Assembly (NCBI GenBank): GCA_021821585.1
Contig: JAKACF010000063.1
Coordinates: forward strand, 1 to 11,921
Direction of reading: 5' to 3'
Source of the DNA: Actinomycetes bacterium
Lineage (GTDB): Bacteria > Actinomycetota > Acidimicrobiia > Acidimicrobiales > Bog-793
Length of the DNA: 11,921 nt
The position numbers and the translations under genes were made by a program. The notes below the pieces were generated by a model. That model saw only the letters and a program-made list of their open reading frames with translations. It had not been told where the DNA came from and searched no databases. This document shows, one piece after another, positions 6,847-11,921 of this stretch; position 1 is the stretch's first letter; each line of letters starts with the position of its first letter.

Positions 6847-6849
6847 CCT
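6844..6849 (+). promoter_or_regulatory. -10 box (TAGCCT) for the rhamnose operon, overlapping the birA stop
   Basis: TAGCCT begins with the TAG stop of birA and ends 8 nt before the GTG at 6858. This repeats the TANNNT-to-GTG spacing seen before birA and before the gene at 9636. No -35 box or ribosome binding site is evident. It would start a leaderless transcript for the sugar genes, independent of birA readthrough. Confidence 0.5.
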
Positions 6850-6857
6850 CTCGCGGC

Positions 6858-7874
6858 GTGCGAATGCTTGTCACCGGCGGCGCCGGCTTCATCGGGTCCA
6901 ACTTCGCCCGGTACTGGCGCGAGCGGCACCCGGGCGACGCCGTCGTCGTCTACGACGCCCTCACCTACGCCGGCAACCGCGACAACCTGGCCGACCTCGA
7001 GGAGGCGGGGGAGATCTCCTTCGTCCACGGCGACATCGGCGACCAGGACCTCGTCGAGTCCACCCTCGGCGCCGAGTCGATCGACACCGTGGTCAACTTC
7101 GCCGCCGAGAGCCACAACTCCCTCGCCGTCCTCGACCCCGCCCGCTTCTTCCGGACCAACGTCCTCGGCACCCAGTCGCTCTGCGAGGCGGCGCGACGCA
7201 CCGGGGTCGCCCGGCTGCACCACATCTCGACCTGCGAGGTCTACGGCGACCTCGCCCTCGACAGCCCGGACTCCTTCGACGAGGAGTCGCCCTATCGGCC
7301 CCGGACGCCCTACAACGCCTCCAAGGCGGCCTCCGACCACGTCGTCCGCTCGTACGCCGAGACCTTCGGGCTGCCGGTCACCATCACCAACTGCTGCAAC
7401 AACTACGGGCCGTACCAGTTCCCCGAGAAGGTCATCCCGCTGTTCGCCACCCGGGCGCTGTCGGGGGACCCGCTCCCGCTCTACCAGTCGACCGAGAACC
7501 GCCGCGAGTGGCTGCACGTGCTCGACCACTGCAGGGCGGTCGAGGCGGTCCTCGAGCGCGGCCGGCTCGGCGAGACCTACCACGTCGGATCGGGGAGGGA
7601 GGCCTCCATCGCCGAGGTGGCCGACGCCGTCCTGGCGGCCACGGGCCAGCCCGACAGCCTGAAGACGATCGTCCCCGACCGCCCCGGCCACGACCGCCGC
7701 TACCTGCTCGACTCGAGCAAGATCCGCCGGGAGCTCGGCTGGGAGCCGACCGTGGCCTTCGAGGAGGGCCTGGCGGCCACGGTCGACTGGTACCGGGACA
7801 ACCCCTCGTGGTGGCGCCCCCTCCTCGGGCGATCGCCGGTCGTCGAGACGGCCTGGCGCGGCGACCGACCCTGA
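6858..7874 (+). CDS. rfbB: dTDP-glucose 4,6-dehydratase-like extended SDR protein
   Basis: A 338-residue extended short-chain dehydrogenase/reductase. It would convert dTDP-glucose to dTDP-4-keto-6-deoxyglucose, the second step to dTDP-rhamnose. Seen: NAD-binding GGAGFIGSN (7-15), YDALTYAGNRDNL (32-44, RmlB-like), FAAESHNSL (81-89), HISTCEVYGDL (122-132), catalytic YNASK (Tyr152, Lys156), NNYGPYQFPEKVIPLF, RREWLHVLDHC, and DRPGHDRRYLLDSSKIRRELGW. The last segments strongly favour the dTDP-glucose dehydratase group. Odd points: the usual STDEVYG reads STCEVYG, so the catalytic Asp is Cys126, and the usual ESHVDRS reads ESHNSLA. GTG 6858 is preferred for its -10 box spacing; ATG 6864 is the alternative, two codons shorter. 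The next gene starts 4 nt after its stop. A related nucleotide-sugar dehydratase cannot be excluded. Confidence 0.87.
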   Translation: MRMLVTGGAGFIGSNFARYWRERHPGDAVVVYDALTYAGNRDNLADLEEAGEISFVHGDIGDQDLVESTLGAESIDTVVNFAAESHNSLAVLDPARFFRTNVLGTQSLCEAARRTGVARLHHISTCEVYGDLALDSPDSFDEESPYRPRTPYNASKAASDHVVRSYAETFGLPVTITNCCNNYGPYQFPEKVIPLFATRALSGDPLPLYQSTENRREWLHVLDHCRAVEAVLERGRLGETYHVGSGREASIAEVADAVLAATGQPDSLKTIVPDRPGHDRRYLLDSSKIRRELGWEPTVAFEEGLAATVDWYRDNPSWWRPLLGRSPVVETAWRGDRP

Positions 7875-7877
7875 GCG

Positions 7878-8741
7878 ATGCGCGTCCTCGTCACCGGCGC
7901 CGGCGGCCAGGTCGGCGCGGCGGTCGTCCGCCGCCTGCACGAGCTCGCGGCCGGGCGCCGGCGGGACCCGGTCGAGGTCGTCGCCGCCGACCACGGCCTG
8001 CTCGAGGTCGGCCTGCGGGACCGGGTGCTCTCGCTCGTCGCCGGGTCCGAGCCGGACGTGATCTTCCACGCGGCCGCCTGGACGGCGGTCGACGCCTGCG
8101 AGGACGATCCCGACCGCGCCTTTCGCGTGAACGCCCTCGGCACCCGCCACGTGGCCGAGGCGGCCCGGCTCGTCGGCGCCCACCTCGTCTACGTCTCGAC
8201 CGACTACGTCTTCGACGGCAGGCTGGCACGCCCCTACGCCGAGTGGGACGAGCCGAACCCGCTCTCGGTCTACGGCCGGTCGAAGCGGGCCGGCGAGCTC
8301 GAGGTCGACCCCGCCTGGACGACGCTGCGCACCTCCTGGGTGGTGGGCACCGAAGGGACCAACATGGCCCGCACGGTGCTCCGCCTCGCCCGGTCCGAAG
8401 GGCCGCTCCGCTTCGTCGACGACCAGCGGGGCTCGCCGACGGTGGCGACCGACCTCGCCTGCAAGATGGTGGAGCTCGGGCTCGCCAGGCGACCCGGCCT
8501 GTTCCACGTCACCAACGCCGGCGAGACGACCTGGTTCGGCTTCGCCTGCGAGGTGCTCCGCCTCGCCGGCCTCGACGCCTCGCGGGTGGAGCCGATCACG
8601 ACGGCCGAGCTCGAGCCGCCGCGGAGGGCGCCCCGGCCGGCGAACTCGGTCCTCGACAACGCCGCTCTCAGGTTGTCGGGCGATGGCCTGCTCCCGCCCT
8701 GGCAGGAGTCGCTCGAGGCCGTCGTCGGAGAGCTCGTGTGA
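7878..8741 (+). CDS. rfbD: dTDP-4-dehydrorhamnose reductase
   Basis: A 287-residue reductive SDR that reduces dTDP-4-keto-L-rhamnose to dTDP-L-rhamnose with NAD(P)H, the last step of the pathway. Motifs: VTGAGGQVG (5-13, Gly7/Gly10/Gly13), HAAAWTAVDACEDDP (64-78), YVSTDYVFDG (105-114), PLSVYGRSKRAGE (128-140, catalytic Tyr132 and Lys136), LRTSWVVG (150-157), and FVDDQRGSPT (179-188). These are diagnostic of RmlD. Length is normal. The ATG lies 3 nt after the preceding stop, and its own stop overlaps the next gene by 4 nt (GTGA), so expression is coupled. The 3,5-epimerase (RmlC) that must act between the dehydratase and this enzyme is not in the window. Confidence 0.93.
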   Translation: MRVLVTGAGGQVGAAVVRRLHELAAGRRRDPVEVVAADHGLLEVGLRDRVLSLVAGSEPDVIFHAAAWTAVDACEDDPDRAFRVNALGTRHVAEAARLVGAHLVYVSTDYVFDGRLARPYAEWDEPNPLSVYGRSKRAGELEVDPAWTTLRTSWVVGTEGTNMARTVLRLARSEGPLRFVDDQRGSPTVATDLACKMVELGLARRPGLFHVTNAGETTWFGFACEVLRLAGLDASRVEPITTAELEPPRRAPRPANSVLDNAALRLSGDGLLPPWQESLEAVVGELV

Positions 8742-9661
8742 GCGCCCCCGGGCTCCCCGTCGCCGCCGTCGTCGTCAACTACAACGCCGGCAGCGCCCTG
8801 TCCGCCTGCGTCCGGAGCCTCGCCGGCGAGCACCTGGCGGAGATCGTCGTCGTCGACAACGCCTCGAGCGACGGCTCCCTCGCCGAGCTGCGCCGCGCGG
8901 GGATCCCCGGGGTGCGGATCCTCGAGGCCGGGAGCAACCTCGGCTACGGGGCGGCCGCCAACCTCGGCGCGGCGGCGACGAGCGCCGAGCACCTGCTCGT
9001 GTGCAACCCGGACCTCGTCGTCTCCCCGGGGGCGGTCGCCCGCCTCGTCGAGCGGCTCGAGCGGGACCCCACCCTCGCCCTCGTCGGCCCGCTCATCAGG
9101 GACGCCGACGGGGACGTCTACCCCTCCGGGCGGGCCTTCCCGAGCCTCGGCGACGCCGTCGGGCACGCCTTCATCGGCCTGTTCTGGGGCGGCAACCCCT
9201 GGACGAGGCGGTACCGCCACCTCGGCGAGGACCAGCACCTCTCCCGGCCGGCCGACTGGGTCTCGGGCGCCTTCTTCCTCGTGAGGCGCCTCGCCTTCGA
9301 CTCGGTGGAGGGCTTCGACGAGGGCTACTTCATGTACGTCGAGGACGTCGACCTCGCCTGGCGGCTGCACCGGGCGGGCTGGGGAGCCTGGTACGAGCCG
9401 GCCGCCGAGGTGGTCCACGAGCAGGGGCGCTCCGCCTCCCAGCACCCCTACCGGATGCTGCTCGCCCACCACCGCTCGATGTGGCGCTTCGCCAGCCGGA
9501 GCGCACCCGGCCGCGAGCGCCTCCTCCTGCCGCTCATGGGCGGCGGGCTCCTCGCCCGGCTCGTGCTCGCCTGGGGCGAGCACCTCCTCCGCCCCGTTCG
9601 GGAGATGGTCGCCCCCACGGCTAAAGTGAGGCACCGTGCCCGGGGAGAACTTCAGTCGTAG
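8738..9661 (+). CDS. wbbL: GT2 glycosyltransferase, WbbL-like rhamnosyltransferase
   Basis: A 307-residue family 2 glycosyltransferase resembling mycobacterial WbbL, which moves L-rhamnose from dTDP-rhamnose onto GlcNAc-diphospho-polyprenol to build the peptidoglycan-arabinogalactan linker. Seen: VVVNYNAGSAL (11-21), VVDNASSDGS (38-47), GSNLGYGAAANLG (65-77), CNPDL (89-93, acidic metal site of the DxD type), DWVSGAFFLVRR (173-184), GFDEGYFMYVEDVDLAWRL (192-210) and VVHEQGRSA (225-233). No membrane span is clear; it probably acts at the inner face of the membrane. The start is GTG 8738, overlapping the rfbD stop by 4 nt; the frame is open far upstream but only antisense-like sequence lies there. 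Position directly after rfbD supports rhamnose as donor. The acceptor is inferred from the family. Confidence 0.85.
   Translation: MSAPGLPVAAVVVNYNAGSALSACVRSLAGEHLAEIVVVDNASSDGSLAELRRAGIPGVRILEAGSNLGYGAAANLGAAATSAEHLLVCNPDLVVSPGAVARLVERLERDPTLALVGPLIRDADGDVYPSGRAFPSLGDAVGHAFIGLFWGGNPWTRRYRHLGEDQHLSRPADWVSGAFFLVRRLAFDSVEGFDEGYFMYVEDVDLAWRLHRAGWGAWYEPAAEVVHEQGRSASQHPYRMLLAHHRSMWRFASRSAPGRERLLLPLMGGGLLARLVLAWGEHLLRPVREMVAPTAKVRHRARGELQS
9622..9627 (+). promoter_or_regulatory. -10 box (TAAAGT) inside the end of wbbL
   Basis: TAAAGT is a good TANNNT element, AT-rich in a very GC-rich setting, and ends 8 nt before the GTG start at 9636. It would allow leaderless transcription of the membrane protein and the nucleotidyltransferase separately from the upstream genes. 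No -35 box is convincing. Confidence 0.55.
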
Positions 9662-10544
9662 GGTCGCGCGCGCCGCAGCCGTCGGCGGCGGCCGGACGTA
9701 CCGGCGTCAGACGCCGTACGGATGGTGGGTCACCCTGATGCTCATCTGCGTCCTCGGGGTCGGCCTCGTCGCCTACAGCCGCTGGGAGATGCAGCACCCC
9801 CTGGCGGCGGCCTCGAAGAGCCGCTCGAACCTCCCGCCGACCAAGAACAACCAGTGGAAGATCGGCCTGGCGCTCGACCTGTGCGGCAGGACCGAGTACC
9901 TGCCCGCCTCGACGACCCAGCAGGCCTTCTCGAGCGACGGGCACGGGGTGGTCACCATCGAGCCGGCGCTGTCGGCCAACCCGGCCTCCTACTCGGGCAA
10001 GAACGCCAGCCTCGAGAACCTCCTGCTCACCTCGAGCGTCCTTCTCACCCCGACCGAGCTCCAGCTCCCCGGCACGCCGCCGACCACGACCACGACGACG
10101 AGCCCCTCGAGCACCACGACCTCGACGACCGGCTCGAGCTCGACCACGACGACGAGCCCCTCGAGCACCACGACCTCGACGACCGCGGCGGTGGCCAAGC
10201 CGCGCCTGTTCAAGAACGGCCAGAGCTGTGAGGGCAAGACGGGCGTCGTCCAGGTGAAGACGTGGCAGAGCCCCTCCGCCCGCACCGGGACGCTCGTCAC
10301 CAACCCGTCCTCCATCCGCTTCCGCAACGGCGAGCTCATCACGATCGCCTTCCTGCCGAAGGGCGCCCCGATCCCGAGGCCCGCCTCGGCCAAGGCCATC
10401 GCCGACTTCCTCGTCGCCAACCCCCGTGGGCTCGCACCGGCGGGCGCGGCTCCCGTGACGCCGTCCACCGTCCTGCCCCCGAGCGTGCCGTCGTCCTCGA
10501 GCGCGACGACGAAGACGACCACCTCGTCGCCAAGCGGCGGCTGA
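9636..10544 (+). CDS. Single-pass membrane protein with Thr/Ser linker, function unknown
   Basis: I do not recognise a named family. The 302-residue product has a basic N-terminus, one membrane span (about 29-47) with no lipobox, then an extracytoplasmic part: a first domain (about 70-146), a Thr/Ser-only linker (about 147-183), a second domain (about 188-262), and a Pro/Ser/Thr-rich tail. One Cys lies in each domain (Cys83, Cys198), so a disulfide across the linker is possible. IRFRNGELITIAFLPKG (227-243) looks like ordered beta structure. The Thr/Ser linker could be O-mannosylated, as happens in actinobacteria, but this is inference. The GTG start is 26 nt inside the end of wbbL and follows a TAAAGT box by 8 nt. 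The stop overlaps the next start (TGATG). It resembles, from memory only, hypothetical secreted proteins of Acidimicrobiia. Its operon suggests a role at the cell envelope. Confidence 0.8.
   Translation: MPGENFSRRVARAAAVGGGRTYRRQTPYGWWVTLMLICVLGVGLVAYSRWEMQHPLAAASKSRSNLPPTKNNQWKIGLALDLCGRTEYLPASTTQQAFSSDGHGVVTIEPALSANPASYSGKNASLENLLLTSSVLLTPTELQLPGTPPTTTTTTSPSSTTTSTTGSSSTTTTSPSSTTTSTTAAVAKPRLFKNGQSCEGKTGVVQVKTWQSPSARTGTLVTNPSSIRFRNGELITIAFLPKGAPIPRPASAKAIADFLVANPRGLAPAGAAPVTPSTVLPPSVPSSSSATTKTTTSSPSGG
10087..10185 (+). repeat. 54-bp direct repeat coding for the Thr/Ser linker
   Basis: A 45-base run at 10087-10131 recurs exactly at 10141-10185, a period of 54 bp or 18 codons. It encodes TTTTSPSSTTTSTT twice, separated by GSSS. 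Identity at wobble positions means recent duplication by slippage or unequal exchange rather than selection on protein alone. The period keeps frame. Confidence 0.9.
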
Positions 10545-11623
10545 TGGACGCGGTCGTCCTTCTCGGCGGCGAGGGAACCCGGCTCCGACCGCTCACCTAC
10601 GACATCCCCAAGCAGATGCTGCCGGTCGTGGACCGGCCGATGGTCGAGCACGTGGTGGAGTGGCTCGTCCCGCGGGGCGTGAGGCGCGTGGTCCTCTCGC
10701 TCGGCTACCGGCCCGACGCCTTCCTCCGGGCCTTCCCCGGCGACGAGGTGGCCGGCGCCCGGCTCCACTACGCCGTCGAGCCCACCCTCCTCGACACCGC
10801 CGGCGCCATCGCCTACGCGGCGGCCTCGGCCGGGGTGACCGACACCTTCCTCGTCGTGAACGGGGACGTCCTCTCGGACTTCGACGTGAGCCGGCTCGTG
10901 GCGTTCCACCGGGAGCGCCGGGCGCTGGCCACGATCCAGCTCACGCCGGTGGCGGACCCGTCCGCCTTCGGAGTGGTGCCGACCGACGCCAGCGGGAGGG
11001 TCGAGGCCTTCATCGAGAAGCCTGCAGCGGGCACCGCCCCGACCAACCTCGTGAACGCCGGCTGCTACGTGGTCGAGCCGGAGGTGCTCGACATGGTCCC
11101 GTCGGGCAGGAGGGTCTCGATCGAACGGGAGATCTTCCCGGCGCTCGTCGGCAAGGAGGCGCTCTACGCACTGGCGTCGGACACCTACTGGCTCGACACC
11201 GGCACGCCCGAGAAGTTCCTGCAGGCGTCCCTCGACGTGCTGCGCGGCCGGCGGACGCCCCGATCGCTGCCGGGCGTGCCGATGCTTCGCGCCGGGCTGT
11301 TCGTGGCCGAGGACGCCGTCATCGAAGGTGTGCTCGAGCCGGCGAGCTTCGTCGGTCCAGGTGCCCGGGTGGCGGCCGGGGCCGAGCTCTCCGAGTCGGT
11401 CCTGTCCGCCGGCGCCGTCCTCGAGCGGGGCGCCCGGGTGTCCGCCTCGATGGTGATGGAGGGCGCCCGCGTCGGGACCGGGGCTGTCGTCGAGCACTCC
11501 ATCGTCGGCCCGGGGGCGGTCGTGGGGGAGTCCTCGAAGGTCACGGGCTACTCGGTCCTCGGCTGCGGGGCGCAGGTGCCGGGCGGCGCCCGCCTCGAGG
11601 CCGCCAGATTCCCGACGACATGA
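10544..11623 (+). CDS. Sugar-1-phosphate nucleotidyltransferase (mannose-1-phosphate guanylyltransferase-like)
   Basis: A 359-residue enzyme that joins a sugar-1-phosphate to an NTP. N-terminal nucleotidyltransferase domain: LLGGEGTRLRPLT (6-18), PKQMLPV (22-28), NGDVLSDFD (106-114, metal/substrate Asp108), FIEKP (156-160), VNAGCYV (170-176), and YWLDTGTPEKF (215-225). From about 245 a left-handed beta-helix of hexapeptide repeats follows (for example VGPGAVVGESSKV). Length and layout match GDP-mannose pyrophosphorylases such as M. tuberculosis Rv3264c, which also follows rmlD and wbbL. RmlA proteins are shorter, lack the helix, and have a different signature. The usual PKPMLPV reads PKQMLPV, a departure near the active site. 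The ATG overlaps the previous stop by one base (TGATG); the frame opens at 10262 but that part is antisense-like. Donor could be mannose or glucose; GDP-mannose is inferred. Confidence 0.85.
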   Translation: MDAVVLLGGEGTRLRPLTYDIPKQMLPVVDRPMVEHVVEWLVPRGVRRVVLSLGYRPDAFLRAFPGDEVAGARLHYAVEPTLLDTAGAIAYAAASAGVTDTFLVVNGDVLSDFDVSRLVAFHRERRALATIQLTPVADPSAFGVVPTDASGRVEAFIEKPAAGTAPTNLVNAGCYVVEPEVLDMVPSGRRVSIEREIFPALVGKEALYALASDTYWLDTGTPEKFLQASLDVLRGRRTPRSLPGVPMLRAGLFVAEDAVIEGVLEPASFVGPGARVAAGAELSESVLSAGAVLERGARVSASMVMEGARVGTGAVVEHSIVGPGAVVGESSKVTGYSVLGCGAQVPGGARLEAARFPTT

Positions 11624-11662
11624 GCCCGCCGCGTCCTGCCGGGTCGCAGCCGAGAGGCCCTC

Positions 11663-11667
11663 AGGAG
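11663..11667 (+). promoter_or_regulatory. Ribosome binding site (AGGAG) deciding the last gene's start
   Basis: AGGAG lies 9 nt before ATG 11677 and 12 nt before ATG 11680. It argues for a start there rather than at ATG 11620, which is in frame and overlaps the previous stop as ATGA. The Rossmann motif begins four to five residues after 11677, as in homologues. Confidence 0.55.
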
Positions 11668-11676
11668 CGCGACCGG

Positions 11677-11921
11677 ATGATGCGCTGCCTCGTCACCGGC
11701 GGTGCCGGCTTCATCGGCTCGACGATCACGGACCGGCTGCTCGCCGAAGGTCACGAGGTGGACGTCGTCGACGACCTCTCGACCGGGTCGCTCGCCAACC
11801 TGTCCGAGGCGAGGAGCTCGGGGGGGCGCTTCCGCTTCCACCACCTCGACATCGGTGCGCCGGACTTCCACGAGCTCGTCGCGCGCCGCCGCCCCGAGGT
11901 GGTCTTCCACCTCGCCGCCCA
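11677..11921 (+). CDS. NAD-dependent epimerase/dehydratase, GalE-like, N-terminal part
   Basis: The gene runs off the right edge; 81 residues are visible. They form the start of an extended SDR Rossmann fold: RCLVTGGAGFIGSTI (3-17, GxxGxxG), a strand ending VVDDLSTGSLANL (29-41, where the Asp binds the NAD ribose), LDIGAPDF, and RRPEVVFHLAA (72-82 region). The LDxLSTGxxxNL form is typical of UDP-glucose 4-epimerases and close relatives, and the text recalls actinobacterial GalE1 (Rv3634c). Catalytic Tyr-x3-Lys lies beyond the window, so substrate is open: UDP-glucose, UDP-glucuronate or another nucleotide sugar. ATG 11677 (or 11680) is chosen for the AGGAG upstream; ATG 11620, giving 19 more residues and an ATGA overlap with the previous gene, is also in frame. 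It continues the surface-sugar operon. Confidence 0.85.
   Translation, partial: MMRCLVTGGAGFIGSTITDRLLAEGHEVDVVDDLSTGSLANLSEARSSGGRFRFHHLDIGAPDFHELVARRRPEVVFHLAA

Noticed and set aside
6614..9661. 1015-codon open frame on the plus strand as one giant protein
   Set aside because: Only the last 307 codons (from GTG 8738) carry protein motifs; the rest is out-of-frame translation of birA, rfbB and rfbD.
10081..10185. CRISPR-like or satellite array
   Set aside because: Only two copies, in frame within a coding sequence, with no distinct spacers; it is a protein linker repeat.
10262..10543. N-terminal extension of the nucleotidyltransferase
   Set aside because: Out-of-frame reading of the membrane protein gene; the enzyme's GGxGTRLRPLT motif begins right after ATG 10544.

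Overview
The window is very GC-rich chromosomal DNA with dense, overlapping genes. It looks actinobacterial. Supporting signs are GTG starts, starts preceded closely by TANNNT boxes (leaderless style), an AccA3-type fused biotin carboxylase/BCCP, and an rmlD-wbbL-manB gene order that I recall from Mycobacterium tuberculosis (Rv3266c-Rv3264c). Ser/Thr-rich linkers in a membrane-anchored protein fit Acidimicrobiia in particular, but that class-level placement is inference.

Left end (1-930): the last 72 codons of a MoeB/ThiF-family adenylyltransferase are followed directly by a perfect 10-bp hairpin. The next ~680 bp hold no intact gene. Its right half is the decayed 3' end of a group II intron: a frame-shifted remnant of the reverse transcriptase/maturase C-terminus (about 479-847), then a truncated domain V-like stretch that stops just before the next gene.

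Acyl-CoA block (931-6846): a methylmalonyl-CoA mutase catalytic subunit (+), without a cobalamin-binding domain, converges on a minus-strand pair. That pair is a biotin-dependent acyl-CoA carboxylase alpha subunit (biotin carboxylase plus biotin carrier) and an M20D-family amidohydrolase overlapping it by GTGA. Divergent from the carboxylase, with 31 bp between the two starts, is a biotin-protein ligase, the enzyme that would biotinylate Lys562 of the carboxylase. Carboxylase and mutase together suggest propionyl-CoA to methylmalonyl-CoA to succinyl-CoA metabolism. The carboxyltransferase beta subunit, the epimerase and the B12-binding mutase subunit are not in the window.

Cell-surface sugar block (6858-11921, all +): dTDP-glucose 4,6-dehydratase-like protein, dTDP-4-dehydrorhamnose reductase, WbbL-like GT2 rhamnosyltransferase, a single-pass membrane protein with a Thr/Ser linker, a sugar-1-phosphate nucleotidyltransferase (GDP-mannose type likely), and the start of a GalE-like epimerase. 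Genes overlap or nearly touch, so the block is probably one operon with internal leaderless promoters. It likely makes dTDP-rhamnose and an activated hexose for an actinobacterial wall or lipid-linked glycan. No rmlC is present and no clear rmlA.

The most interesting points are the Cys in place of the catalytic Asp in the dehydratase, the unassigned membrane protein with a 54-bp repeat inside the glycan operon, the intron corpse abutting the mutase start, and the repeated leaderless-promoter pattern. I see no CRISPR, tRNA, rRNA, phage or defence system.
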